Assembly: GCF_032854445.1 (NCBI RefSeq)
Contig: NC_088297.1
Location: forward strand, 8,729,375-8,793,374
Reading direction: 5' to 3'
Length of the DNA stretch: 64,000 bases
DNA from: Liolophura sinensis
Taxonomy: Eukaryota > Mollusca > Polyplacophora > Chitonida > Chitonidae
Below, one piece after another: positions 23,957 to 34,979 of the stretch (position 1 is its first letter; each line of letters opens with the position of its first letter). The position numbers and the translations under genes were made by a program. Below the pieces are notes generated by a model, which saw nothing but the letters and a program-made list of their open reading frames with translations, searched no databases and had not been told where the DNA came from.

Positions 23957-26900
23957 CTGTAACACAGGATATTCGAGATGAAAAACAAAACATCATACAC
24001 ATGCTCACATGCTCCCAGGTTATGGCATGCATTACTCTGGACTCAGGGGCATGATGATGGAACACAAGGATAAAGTGCTCTTGAAACAAGGAACAAAATG
24101 TTATTCTTCAAAATTTCACACTATTACATGTAGCATTGGAAGGGGGTATATATTGAAACCATTTATGCATTTTTTTTCCCTTTCTGTGTTGTTTTATTTT
24201 AATTTGATCTTAGGGTGTACAGATAATATATGGTGACGTCAATACCAAATATGTGTAATGTATCAACTTTAGCATGTATTGACTAGAAGTTTTAGTACAG
24301 GTACACTCTTATATTATTCAGTTAGCATTTTTGACCCAATAAAATATATAAGATTCAACAGAGGTCAAAGTGGAAAAGTACTCTGAGGTCAACCATGAGT
24401 AAGGAACGTCCGGTTGAGCTGGATGTTTCTGTGGCTAACAATAATATGCACTGTGTCAAGAAATTTTTTCTGCTTTTTAACTTCATTTTTTTTTTTTCGA
24501 CATGTTGATAAAATCTTGCTTCTTTGAAATCTTTGCTCTGTTATCCATAATGTTATGAAATGAACACATGCAGGCTTATCTTTTGTTCAGTGAACTTCAA
24601 TTCTTTTTCAGCAACAGGTCCTTTCTCACTTTTAAGGTGAAATCCAGACACAATCCTTGAGCATCCAAAATCTTTCTGGCCATATCATCCTCATCACTGA
24701 ATCAAACAGTCACAAAGCTGTTCTGTGAAAATATTTACTATTTTTCCTACCTGCATCCCTTGTGATGCAAGCTAACAAGTAAACTCACAGGGGACATGCA
24801 TATGGTTTGATAACGATGTAAGAACCTTCATCGGAACGTCACCAACACAAAAAATCCAGGAGTTGTTATCCATAAGTAATGCTTCTGCCATTCAATATGC
24901 ATGTTATTTTGCTACATCACCAAGGCTCTCGATCTCTGATCTTTGAAGAGTGCAAATATAACACATCTTTGTAACTTTCAGCCTGCATTCGAAATATATC
25001 TTGGTCACCTGTGACAGTCTTCCTTCATGTAACATGACTTGTAACATCTTGCACATCTCAAACCTCTCGCAGCTTTCACGAAAACAACTGAACTGTGGCA
25101 ACTGCTTAGACAGGAGTTTGGCTGGAGTTCTTTGTAATACTACTCGCAATGATATCTCTGGTAATTTCTCATGACGTCAGTCACTGCACATTTGAATGAC
25201 CTGTTATAATTTCACTTTGACTATCACACAGTATCACAAACTGAAACTACAACTGTACAGCACTGCAATACAACTGTACAACGCCAATAATACGTGTGAC
25301 TTCCAGGCGCTTGGAGACAACCTCTGACACTCAGATATACATGTACGCTTGGGCACTGTTGTGTCGCCACCTTTGCAAGAAACATTACAACAGACACTTC
25401 AACCAGGGCTCCACCTCCAAGACTTGAAATACAAACATTGTTGATTTCTGTCACGTAAAGTGAAGATTTGCGTCTTCCAGTTTAATACACGTATTTTCCA
25501 GCCTTGTAATCCACATCACATGAAATTCACGTCTGATCTTACAGAGCACATAACTTGGGCCTCATACATCTCCATTTCGATGAAGTACAGTACATATGAC
25601 TTATTGCCCATTAGCAAACTCAGAAATTCCAACATCACCATAAACCCCGAAATCTGTAACCAGAACCAGCAAGCTTTGACCAAGTCTAGTTCACATTTAG
25701 AACACACACTGAGCAAAGTCTGGTACACATGCAAACCTTGGCTGTATCCATCTCCTCCAAAATTCGTTCTCCTCTTTGCCTCTCACCACATAACCAGCTT
25801 CAGATCCATGAAGCTCCAGAATGAAATCCTCGAATTCTCTTCTTCCAAGGTTCATCGTGATTCCTCGCTTTCCTTTCTTATTTTATCTCTTTCATTTTAT
25901 CTTCGTTTGCTTGCACTTCTTATCCTGCTTTTTTTTTTTTTTTTTCCTTTGGCTTCTTGGCTTTTTTCTCCTTTCTTTTGTTCATTTTTTTTTCTTCCTT
26001 TTTATTTTATTTTTTTTTTTTTCTTCTGCTGTCTTTTCTTGTTCCTCACAATAACATAGCATAAAATCCATATTTTATTTTTCAAGGGCAGAGTACCTGC
26101 TGTGATATACAGAGTGACGGCAACAAAATCTTCAGTATCATAATACAAAACATTCATGCTGACTTTAATGCAACTATGAACAGGCTGTGAAAACTGAAAA
26201 ATGGCTTTTGAAGAATTTCTATACGGCAGATAATTCGTTAGATTTGCTGGAAATCTTTTCTATTTCTAAATACTTATTTACTTTAATCCTCCCATGAAAG
26301 GAAAAGCTAAATACAAGTACGTTGTCCTAAGACGGTATTGTGTTCTTCCATGTTGAGACAACAACAGAAAATCCCCCACCCTTCCCACGGTCTTTTTCTT
26401 TACCATTTTCATGAAAAAGTCACTCAAATAAATTTATTATAAATACGGTCAGTCTGTAGACACCATGACATGACAGAAATCAAAAACACACAGGTAAATC
26501 ATACTGTATAAATTACTTATTTCTCACTTCGTCCCTAAATACAGTTTTTCTTTTTACGCAATCAGAAAAGGCACAAGTTTCATATTCACACCTGTTCTTC
26601 AAGGATTTCCTAACTCAACTTTAGATTCTTTGCCCAGATTGGTTTAGCTACCATACATGTGAAGAACTTCTACAAAATCCTTCAGAAAAGTCTAAGATAA
26701 GGGGAGATAACTCTAAAAGGCGTTTGCAGTCCCACTTTTTGAAGGACATCCCTGTATATCCATACCTATTGCTGGTATGTGAATGATACTACTTAACACT
26801 GCATCATAATACATACTTAGCTAAGGAGCTGGTTCTGAATTAATTTTTTCAAGTTGTGAAGTAGGGCAAATGATGATCCCTATGGGTACACATATAAGTG

Positions 26901-29289
26901 ATCAAGAATAGTGAGGAAATGAATGGAACATCAGACTGAAATGATCTAGAAGGCTAGTTTGTACCTGCATATATACCTGACACAAGAAGACCTACACATA
27001 CCGTAATTTCATAATTATCAAGACGCCAAGCCAAAACTTATATGAAAGTATTCTTCTGACTTTCTTTTCTTTTTTCTTTTTTTTTTGGTGTACTATCAAT
27101 AAGAGATGACTTCATCAGCACAATGTATGACTTCATTTCAAAATGCTTACCAAGCTAAAATGCCTGTAGAGCTTCTTAACCACTGATATGTTGTTTACAA
27201 TGTAATATCATATCTACTTAACCACTGATATGTTGTGTACAGTGTCATATCACATCTTCTTAACCACTGATATGTTGTGTACAATGTCATATCACATCTT
27301 CTTAACCACTGATATGTTGTGTACAATGTAATATTACACGCCTGCTAAAGTTGTTCCTTCATTCCAGGAAACATTTGTGTTACATGAATGTATGTGAATG
27401 TCATTGGAAACAAACTTTATGCATGGACAGCAGAAGTGTTTGTGCCCTCAGGGTATCGGTAACATTACTTTCTAAAACGCGGCCTTATAAAACGCGGCGT
27501 AGGTATTGAATGTGATTCAAAACCCACGCAATTTAAAAAAAAAAAAAAACATCTGGAAAAAATTGTGGTGTTTGTTTTGTTGGAATTTCCATGTTCACTT
27601 TATTTCTACCACACATTTAAGTGTCTGTATTTAATGTGCATAAATGGTATCAAAACTCTTCAAAACACGGTTAAATAATAGGAGTTAAAATAATAAAAAC
27701 ATATACTCACTTGCTCCAGCTCTGATCGCAGTGCATACACTGCCTTTTCTCGGCTGTTCACTAACTCCTCAAGATACTGGTATCGGAGCTTTTTCCGCGC
27801 CCGACATTCTCTTGCACTTTGACGACTCCTTTCTAACTTTACTTTCACATCTACCTTAGACGGTCTTCTGCCACGCTTCCCCACTCTCTTTGTTGAGGTC
27901 TCATTTGTTGATTTCTGTTAAATTGATAGAAGACAAACATTATAACACCTAGGTGTTACACGTATCAAGCTCAATAAACTTAACACACACATATATAGAT
28001 CAGGACAGCAGCCTTATGATTATACAGTTTTGACATATGCACAGGGCCAGGCACCAGTGAGTCAGACGGTGAGAGAGCCAGGTATCAGTCAGTCAGACAG
28101 TGAGAGAGTCAGGCAACAGTGAGTCAGGCAGTGAGAGAGCCAGGCAACAGTGAGTCAGACAGTGAGAGAGTCAGGCATCGGTGAGTCAGACAGTGAGAGA
28201 GTCAGGCATTGGTGAGTCAGACAGAGAGAGAGTCAGGCATTGGTGAGTCAGACAGTGAGAGAGTCAGGCATCGGTAAGATGTTCATTTATCGACAGACCT
28301 TACTGATATTTTATCATATGCTGAAATCTGCTGCAATTTCAAATAGTTCGGTTTCGTACAACAATTATTATGTCATTTCGCATGTTGTATGAGGCCTGAC
28401 ATTTCGTTCTCAATTCTGTTCTTTCACATTTATGCAAATTAATCTACAGATTTTATACCTCTCACTGGTCAGGCTGTCCTCATGAAATCGCCATAATGAA
28501 CAGAACTGACACTAAATCACAAAAACACTGACTAGGGAATACAGCACTACTATCAGTACCATCCACAAAAATACAATGTAAGCCTACATAGGTACTGACT
28601 ATACCATAAAAAATACAATGTAGGCCTACATAGGTGCTGACTACACCACAAAAAATACAATGTAGGCCTACATAGGTGCTGACTATACCACAAAAAAATA
28701 CAATGTAGGCTTACATAGGCACTGACTATACCCCAAAAAATACAATGAAGGCTTATAGGCACTGACTATACCACAAAAGATACAATAAGGAACTGAATAT
28801 CTATGGTTAGTAACATTGTTTAATCGTATTCATAGGCTTCTTAGACTGTATTTGTTTACATTACGAAACAGTAGAACTAACAGCTGAATGATAACAATGA
28901 ACGTGACTGACTGACTGACATTTCGAGGTAAACACAGACTGTGGAATCGTCGTTCTCGGATTGAAATTTGAGAACAACGATTCCACAATCTCAACAAATA
29001 GAAATTTATTTCTAAATTCTATTTTTAGTTATTCATCAAAACTTTCTACAAGCCCGCTGACAGACAGCTAGGACGATTGAGGTAAAACATTGCAAAACCA
29101 ATATGTCTAAGCGACATCGTTGTTTTGATTACAGATTACAACAACAACCTGTACGCTACAGTCACACAGACTCGCAAACAAAGCCCGAAACGATCGTTTT
29201 AACGCTCTTACCTTGGACATTTTGTCGCTCAGCGTTCCAACCTTCTCCACTAGTCCAGCCTGTGAAATTTTTGCAGACGATTCTGTCAT
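22994..29289 (-). CDS. CREBL2: CREBL2-like bZIP transcription factor (3 exons, complete)
   Basis: Joining 29212-29289, 27711-27914 and 22994-23956 gives 414 codons plus stop; both junctions are phase 0 with GT/AG ends. Residues 38-115 match vertebrate CREBL2: a basic patch (GKRGRRPSK), then the basic region SRQSARECRARKKLR (56-70) with the Ser-for-Asn change typical of CREBL2. A zipper on heptad positions L74, R81, L88, F95 and I102 follows, then the family tail IPEGIESLL (107-115). CREBL2 proteins are nuclear bZIP factors that partner other bZIPs; the fly counterpart, REPTOR-BP, works with REPTOR downstream of TORC1. The oddity is length: vertebrate CREBL2 is about 120 residues, whereas here about 300 further residues follow, including an acidic DSEETPYDILMDVL segment and a Ser/Thr-rich, probably disordered stretch that could act in transactivation. 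Identity of the bZIP core is secure; the role of the extension is unknown. Confidence 0.93.
23957..27710 (-). other. CREBL2 intron 2
   Basis: 3.75 kb. Contains a T-rich pyrimidine tract on the plus strand at about 25855-26045, which produces a spurious 199-codon open frame, and a 42-bp array at 27177-27344. No nested gene was recognised. Confidence 0.8.
27177..27344. repeat. 42-bp tandem repeat, 4 copies
   Basis: Four units beginning TAACCACTGATATGTTGTGT and ending ATATCACATCTTCT, in CREBL2 intron 2. Confidence 0.85.
27711..27914 (-). CDS. CREBL2: CREBL2 coding exon 2 (basic region and zipper start)
   Basis: 68 codons between the acceptor TCAATTTAACAG|AAATC and the donor GAGCAA|GTGAGTA. It encodes almost the whole DNA-binding region and the first half of the zipper. 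This is the best conserved exon of the locus. Confidence 0.95.
28049..28275 (-). repeat. 31-bp array, core of inverted element (left copy)
   Basis: About seven units containing GAGAGAGTCAGGCATCGGTG and AGTCAGACAGT. Its reverse complement forms the array at 31345-31690, and the unique arm beside it (28290-28383) also matches 31222-31340 in reverse. The two are therefore copies of one element in opposite orientation. Confidence 0.8.
28290..28383 (-). repeat. Unique arm of inverted element, left copy
   Basis: Contains CTTACTGATATTTTATCATA, TGCTGAAATCTGCTG, CAGTTCGGTTTCRT-like sequence and ATTATTATGTCATTTCGCA. Each block has a reverse-complement match in 31222-31340. Confidence 0.8.
28563..28795. 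repeat. 42-44-bp tandem repeat, about 6 copies
   Basis: Units read AATACAATGTAGGCCTACAT then AGGTGCTGACTATACCACAA, with A-run length variation. Lies in CREBL2 intron 1 and creates short fortuitous open frames on the minus strand. Confidence 0.88.
28940..28987. other. Short hairpin in CREBL2 intron 1
   Basis: An 18-base arm (TGTGGAATCGTCGTTCTC) and its reverse complement with one mismatch, separated by 12 bases. The stem is too short for a typical animal pre-miRNA; more likely a miniature inverted repeat. Confidence 0.55.
29212..29289 (-). CDS. CREBL2: CREBL2 coding exon 1
   Basis: 26 codons from the first in-frame ATG to a consensus donor (TCCAAG|GTAAGAG). It encodes a Ser/Lys-containing leader without a known domain. 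The frame stays open a little further upstream but without another ATG. Confidence 0.85.
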
Positions 29290-29386
29290 GAATTTATAAC
29301 AAACTGGCTCCAACTCGGAGCTTCGATGTTTTCATCGCCGTGTGTTTACTTCGAATCACGTTCTCTCTCAGCTGACACGGTTTTTA

Positions 29387-29399
29387 TTCTAGAACATTC
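29387..29399. promoter_or_regulatory. Heat-shock-element-like site in CREBL2 promoter
   Basis: The sequence TTCTAGAACATTC has three perfectly spaced inverted HSF units (TTCnnGAAnnTTC). It lies about 100 bases upstream of the CREBL2 start codon, near the probable transcription start. A match of this length can arise by chance, but the position is suggestive. Confidence 0.5.
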
Positions 29400-29410
29400 T
29401 ATACCCTACG

Positions 29411-29464
29411 ATTGGCTACTATACTTAGCAAGCCAATCAAATGACCGTATTTGCAGACGTCACA
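29411..29464. promoter_or_regulatory. Paired CCAAT boxes and CRE-like site, CREBL2 promoter
   Basis: ATTGGCT (29411-29417) and AGCCAAT (29431-29437) are oppositely oriented CCAAT boxes. GACGTCAC (29457-29464) is one base off the palindromic cAMP-response element. All lie 120-180 bases upstream of the CREBL2 ATG, as expected for a TATA-less promoter, and would allow control by NF-Y and CREB/ATF-type factors, including perhaps CREBL2 partners. Confidence 0.5.
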
Positions 29465-29902
29465 GTGAGAGGCGTTACTGCTCGACAGAATCAAAACAAA
29501 GTGCCCAAGTGTCTTTTCACGTGATCCTACGGTACAGAGACGAGGTAGATACATTTCAAATTTAGAAGCCTGCTGATTGTAAATCGTTATAACAAAGTAG
29601 AGATAAAGCATGACTCATTTTTTCTTTAACAATCATCCCGAAGTACACTGACATGTCAACAAAAAAAACTAACCTTGAGTGAAGGTCAAAATATGGAACA
29701 ATCTTGTAATAGCCGGCTCAGACGAGATTGGACAATGATACCAGCCTATGAACATTTCTTCATCCTCACGCAGGCGTCTCCAGAGATGAGACGACTGGTC
29801 TTTTAAAAACAGCCATGCAAAAAGTATCTTAAAAAGCAGATGTAGAAAATGTATCCAATAATGAAATGAGAACAGAAGTTCAGAGGTTCCGGATTTCCAC
29901 CG

Positions 29903-30031
29903 TAACCTGTAGAATTCATTTATTTATTTGCTTGGTGTTTTACGCCGTACTCAAGAATATTTCACTTATTCGACGGCGGCCAGCATTATGGTGGGTGGAA
30001 ACCGGCAGAGTCGACCCATAACCTGTAGAAT
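29903..30031 (-). mobile_element. SINE copy with 13-bp target site duplication, minus
   Basis: The element body at 29916-30018 (tail complement, TTGGTGTTTTACGCCGTACT, CGACGGCGGCCAGCATTATG, GTGGGTGGAAACCGG) is 5'-truncated. It is flanked by identical TAACCTGTAGAAT at 29903-29915 and 30019-30031. The duplication and truncation are the marks of target-primed reverse transcription by a LINE partner. Confidence 0.92.
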
Positions 30032-30086
30032 AAATATGTATAAGTATATACATTTAAATACATGCCAAGTCAACATAGATTCTGAC

Positions 30087-30190
30087 AGCAACCTGCGGAT
30101 GGTTGAGGGTATTCCTACCATAATGCCAGCCGCCGTCGTATAAGTGAAATATTCTTAAGTACGGTGTAAAAACACGAATAAAATAAAATC
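30087..30190 (+). mobile_element. SINE copy, 5'-truncated, plus
   Basis: AGCAACCTGCGGATGGTTG, ACCATAATGCCAGCCGCCGT, CGTATAAGTGAAATATTCTT and AAGTACGGTGTAAAAACACG, then an A/T-rich tail. It lies opposite in orientation and 56 bp from the previous copy, so the pair can fold back. Confidence 0.88.
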
Positions 30191-30694
30191 AATGAATAAA
30201 ACAGTTTTTGTTATCATGGTTTCTTTTAAAGGATGGGGACAGATAAATTCGAGTAAGTTGAATTTTTTTCCATTAATTCTAATTTTTTAACTATCACATG
30301 TTTTTTTTTATTCTGCATATTCAGTAGATGGGGTGAGGAGGGGGGAGGGGAGTATTAGTAGCCTCTATCAACCCCACGCCTTAAATAACATGATCGTCTA
30401 GTAGGCTAACAGGTGCACAACCTGTATACATGCAGATACTGGCATGTTCACATGTCGGTCTACGCACGTATAGCTGTACTAGCTGTACGAAAGAAAACAA
30501 ATAGGTAGGTGTCCATTCATTAGATCGGTGTTAATGCCATCATGAAGACTAACGTTGCAGTCGTTGGTACAGGCCTACATGTCCACGTATAAGGGATCAA
30601 ATTCCTTCATAACATATAAGATTATATATGAATCCTGCCAATGTTAGTCGCATCTTAACTGACCATTATTCGAGAAAATATGGATCAGGACCCG

Positions 30695-30900
30695 GGGTTG
30701 TTACGAAGCGATGTTACACTTAAGTCAAAGTTTTAATCAGTGTATTTTGGAAGTTCCTTTCTGTTATTTAAGGCGAAATTTGTTGCACAATAACTTACCC
30801 AGAAGTTACGTCCTCAATGTAATATTTTGACCTTCTTACATCAGAAATAACAATTTTAAAATGATTTGAAATGTGGATTTAAGTTTAAGATCGCTGGCAC
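30695..30900 (+). repeat. Dispersed repeat, shared with 2.7 kb
   Basis: Direct counterpart of 2655-2840; the conserved block ACATCAGAAATAACAATTTT is near its end. It is followed by CCGATTCCACAAAGCCATTT and TTAGGCTAAGTCAAAA, which may be the element's terminus. Confidence 0.65.
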
Positions 30901-31221
30901 CTGGGGCCGATTCCACAAAGCCATTTTTGACTTAGGCTAAGTCAAAATTGAAAAGCTCCTGACAATGGTTAGGTTTTGTACTGAAAGCTGAAATTTGGAC
31001 ACATTTTTTTTAAAGATAACATTGAGGGGTGGACAAAATTTTAATTTCCAAGCCAAAAAATAAGCTGGTATAAAAATGTATAAAATGATATCTTAAATTC
31101 AGATTTTGTAATGGTTTGTGCTATCGGTCCCTGACAATAAATATCTGGACATGCGCACTATGTTCGATCATGAACACTGGTAGAGAGTTAGCAGTCAATA
31201 CATAGTAAGTTGTTTTCGAGT

Positions 31222-31690
31222 AAATAGTGCGAAATTACATAATAATGGTTTTATGAAACCGAACTGTTTGAAATGTGTAATTACAGCAGATTTCAGCATA
31301 TGACAAAATATCAGTAAGGCCTATTGATACATGAATATCTTACTGATACCTGACTAACTGACTCACTGGTGCCTGATTCTCTGACTGTCTGACTCACTGG
31401 TCCCTGGTTATCTAACTGTCTGACTCACTTGTGCCTGATTATCTGACTGTGTGACTCACTGGCCCCTGGTTGTCTAACTGTCTGACTCACCGGTGCCTGA
31501 TTATCTGACTGTCTGACTTTCTGACTCACTGGTGCCTGATTATCTGACTCTCTGACTCACTGGTGGTTGATTATCTGACTGTCGAAATCACTGGTGTCTA
31601 ACACTTACTGAGTGACTCACAGGTGCCTGACTCTCGTGACTGTCTGACCCTGTGTTGTCTGACTGGTGTCTGATCATTTGATTATCTGAC
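31222..31690 (+). repeat. Inverted element, right copy (unique arm plus tandem core)
   Basis: 31222-31340 is the reverse complement of 28290-28383. 31345-31690 is an array of CTGACTCACTGGTGCCTGAT and TATCTGACTGT units, the reverse complement of 28049-28275 with more divergence. Together they form a 3-kb inverted pair around CREBL2 exon 1. Elements with a tandem-repeat core beside a unique arm resemble the Helitron-related non-autonomous elements of bivalves, but no terminal hairpin was identified. Confidence 0.7.
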
Positions 31691-32945
31691 TCGCTCATTG
31701 ATTCATGGTTTAATTTATTGATCACCTGATTTCATTATACTAACTGACTCCAGCATCGCACATAAAGGGAGATACGGAGTTGTTGTGCCGCTGTCTTTGA
31801 GTCGAAGATTCACCTTGAATTGATTATAATGTGCATTATTATATATTCCAAGGGTGAATGTAAATTACAGCCTTAAGTTCCTTTTAAAAAAAATGAAATG
31901 AAGGACCCAGGTGACATGTTGATTTAATGCAGCTATGCTTATTATAATATATATAGAAAATATCCACCCATTTATACGCATTTACTTGGTCTACGTGTCC
32001 CTGTCGTGAAATAACTATTGTATTTTACTTCTTAGTATAAATATATATAAGATTTGCTCTGTCATGCTTCCTTGTTTGGCATATGCAGATTGGCTGAAAA
32101 TACCGGCACAGTGTTAATACACGATTATACGCCTTTAGTATTATGTGCGCGTCTACCTGGGTTACCGAGGGGCCTCCCCCGAGACACCTCTGATTTAATA
32201 CCAATAACTATAACCAATAGTATATTGTGGTTACCGTCTTACATGTATTCTCATTAAAACTGAAAGGAATGATAACAATTTTATTGTTTCCAAAGTGTGT
32301 AATTATAAATTTTGTAGTGTTTTTTTTAGGCATAATTGTTAACTGTTTACATTTTTTTATCTGAAACCCTGGACTGCTTTTGAAAATTTGAGTTTTTGCT
32401 TTGGACAATTTGAAAAGATCATCTTCATGCGTAGTTGGATGTGTCTTAGACCTAACTGAAAAGAGACTTTGTCGATACCTCCGCTCTCTCCGCTTGTAGG
32501 GCTTTAATGGCAATGGACAGTCGAAGACAATTTGCGCACTGTAGCGTTCGTTGAATACCACTTAACTTCTACTATGGTTTGTATGCATGTAAATGTACTG
32601 ATTGGTATGGGGGGGGGGGGGAGTTCGTCAGTAATTTACATATGTTGGGAAACATTTGAAAACGAAGTCAACAGAACATGTTTATCTGGGGAAACTTGAC
32701 TTAGGGAATATAAATTTGTGAAAGCAATAGCATTCTACATGCATTGTATAAACGTTAGTTTTAATTCGAGTTCGAAATATATTGTAGTTTGAAATGTAGA
32801 ACTATATTTAAGTAAGTGTCTATATAAATAATATATATATATACCATATACTTCAAATTACCAGAAATGTTTGTATAACTGTTTTATTTCTTTTTCCTCA
32901 GTTTGGTCAGAACATTGCTGGTATAGTCACTGATTTTAAATTTTA

Positions 32946-32971
32946 GTTCCTGTTTAAATTTAAACAGGAAC
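32946..32971. repeat. Perfect 26-bp palindrome
   Basis: Every base pairs, with no spacer; the centre is TTTAAATTTAAA and the outer arms are GTTCCTG and CAGGAAC. Confidence 0.9.
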
Positions 32972-33300
32972 GAAACGTGTTTCACGAACTTTCCAACATC
33001 GACGCGCGGTTCTTCATATAAGGCGGAATATTCAGCTGACGTCATAGACCGTGATGAGTTCTTCCACGAATAGGTCTTCATGAATACGGAATAGGTGCTA
33101 CTGGTGTCATTTTACACACGACACCTAAGTACATGTAGATCCAGCGACGACTTTAATATGACGACGACACGAGGTTGGACGTATACACACACTGCGCATT
33201 ATGCATGCACGCTCTCGCGGCATGATGTTTTCTTCTTCCCAGTTATACCCATGAGAGTGTATATAGACCTGTATAACCATTGATTATTCACAATAGATGT

Positions 33301-33336
33301 TCTCTCTCTCTCTCTCTATTTATATACACATATACA

Positions 33337-33391
<55 letters not shown>
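33301..33391. repeat. (TC)n and (TA)n microsatellites
   Basis: A short (TC)n run at 33301-33318, an interrupted CA/TG section, then about 23 TA dinucleotides to 33391. Confidence 0.9.
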
Positions 33392-33393
<2 letters not shown>

Positions 33394-33486
33394 CCTTACT
33401 AGTATATTTATGTACCATAATACATATGTGCATTCAGAAAAATGTCATTTTGTTGTTTTAATATCATTTAAATAAGTATACACATT

Positions 33487-33610
33487 ATTTATTTATTTGT
33501 TTATTTATTTATTTATTTATTATAAATAGAGTGCTCACGCATATTTCACACAGTGTACGACGGCGGTCAAAGGTTGTAAGTAGGTGACACCGGGTAGGAA
33601 CCTCACTAAA
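33487..33610 (-). mobile_element. Degenerate SINE 3' half, minus
   Basis: TTTATTTATTTGTTTATTTA tail complement, AGAGTGCTCACGCATATTTC, GTACGACGGCGGTCAAAGG and CACCGGGTAGGAACC. Each is a decayed version of the standard blocks. Confidence 0.65.
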
Positions 33611-34731
33611 CCTCATTGTTCAGAGGGTTATATGCAGTAGAACAAAGTTCAAACTGCACGTGATGCAGGGGACACATTTTTTGAGATGAATTTAACAAAT
33701 TTCCAACATGAATACAGTAAAGGAATATCTACGTCCTCGACTGACCTTAAATCTGTCCGAAGTGTCGGATGAAGGAGGTGGAACAATCGCTGTGTGGAGT
33801 TTGACCTACTAAACCCGCTGAATCAGTAAATCGTGACTGTGAAATATGAGTGTATATAGGCAATGCTACCTGAAAGGGAGGTGAGCAATCCGTAATAGGC
33901 GACATTACCAAGGAATACAACAACAGCAAAAGTAGGCCTAAGGATACTAATCACAAGACAGATAAGATACCGGTATTACGAAATATGATGACTCGACACA
34001 TCCTTGACAATAATATTATTCTTTTTTTTCATACAGGGTTTGTCGTGAAATCGGATCAGTATTCAATGGAGGGTGATGCATGTACATGCCGTTATGTCGT
34101 AATGCTCATTCTTGATTAGCATTTGCGTGACAGCGTCTACCTGTGTCATTCGAATAACAGGCTTTGTCACTGTATAATAATAGACACTGAATAAGTTCTA
34201 TGCTGTGTAATTTAATTTGTGGCTTGCGTAAATTTGGAATTGTGCAAAATCTCGCCAAGGTGACCAAAACAGCACAAGCCTTGCGACACCTTGACATTAC
34301 CCGGAAGCTATAGGTACAGGGATCACATATGATCGCGAGGGTGTCCTGTTATGGCTGTTACTAAATCGCCATGTCCATGAAACCAGACATGACGCCCAAT
34401 GTCATAATACACTATGTGCATGTGTTTTCGAACAGAATCGACCAGAACTCAAGCAACTTAAGACTTCATTCATAAATCGCAAGTGCTTAAAAAACAATTA
34501 AGAATCGGATAAAAATGAAATTGTGATTGATGCCTGCGATGTTCTGTAGTATACAATCAGTGTACAAATTTTACACTTCTAAGAGCAAAACGTTTCCACT
34601 GTAGCTGTGTGTTTGAAATTTTGACCTACACGCCTTAATTAAAGACTGCCTTAGACTGAATTTTGGCGCCAGAAATAACCATTTAACCAATATTCGTAAT
34701 GATTCTTACAATGTACTTCAACACATTTATT
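33611..34731. other. Intergenic, no gene seen
   Basis: AT-rich; open frames are at or below 63 codons with no recognisable motif. Confidence 0.4.
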
Positions 34732-34979
34732 CACTGAAACTGATAATCATTTTGGTAGTACACAAGTAGTGTAGCTCAGAAAAACGAAAGCTTCTTTTTG
34801 ACTCAATATTTCAGCATTTTATTATGCCATCATCAGGAGTAATATAAAATAGCCAGCAACGACATATATATAGGGCTATATGGGGAGTGTAGGCGCAATA
34901 AAATGCTGAATTATTGATTCAAAATGAATCTTGTTTTTCGGAGTTACACTACATATGTATTACCTGAAACTTATCAGTG
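34732..34979. mobile_element. Foldback (MITE-like) element
   Basis: The left arm 34732-34823 and right arm 34896-34979 are imperfect inverted repeats of about 85 bp. Matching words are GTAGTGTAGCTCAGAAAAAC versus GTTTTTCGGAGTTACACTAC, and TTCAGCATTTTATT versus AATAAAATGCTGAA. The 70-bp centre is unique and non-coding. A SINE has inserted at its right end. Confidence 0.75.

Larger units (their letters stand above)
27915..29211 (-). other. CREBL2 intron 1
   Basis: 1.3 kb, largely repeats: a 31-bp array (28049-28275) with the adjoining repeat arm (28290-28383), a 42-44-bp array (28563-28795) and a short hairpin at 28940-28987. Confidence 0.85.
30191..33486. other. CREBL2 upstream intergenic region
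   Basis: Contains the dispersed repeat at 30695-30900, the right-hand inverted element (31222-31690), a short minus open frame at 32884-33081 and a 26-bp perfect palindrome at 32946-32971. Otherwise AT-rich without recognised exons. Confidence 0.45.

Noticed and set aside
25460-26059. 199-codon plus open frame
   Set aside because: Its second half is a T-rich pyrimidine tract translating to poly-Phe/Leu/Ser; it lies antisense inside CREBL2 intron 2 and has no domain.
28049-28275. CRISPR-like array of ~31-bp repeats
   Set aside because: Repeats are contiguous without unique spacers, in a eukaryotic intron; a minisatellite core of a dispersed element.
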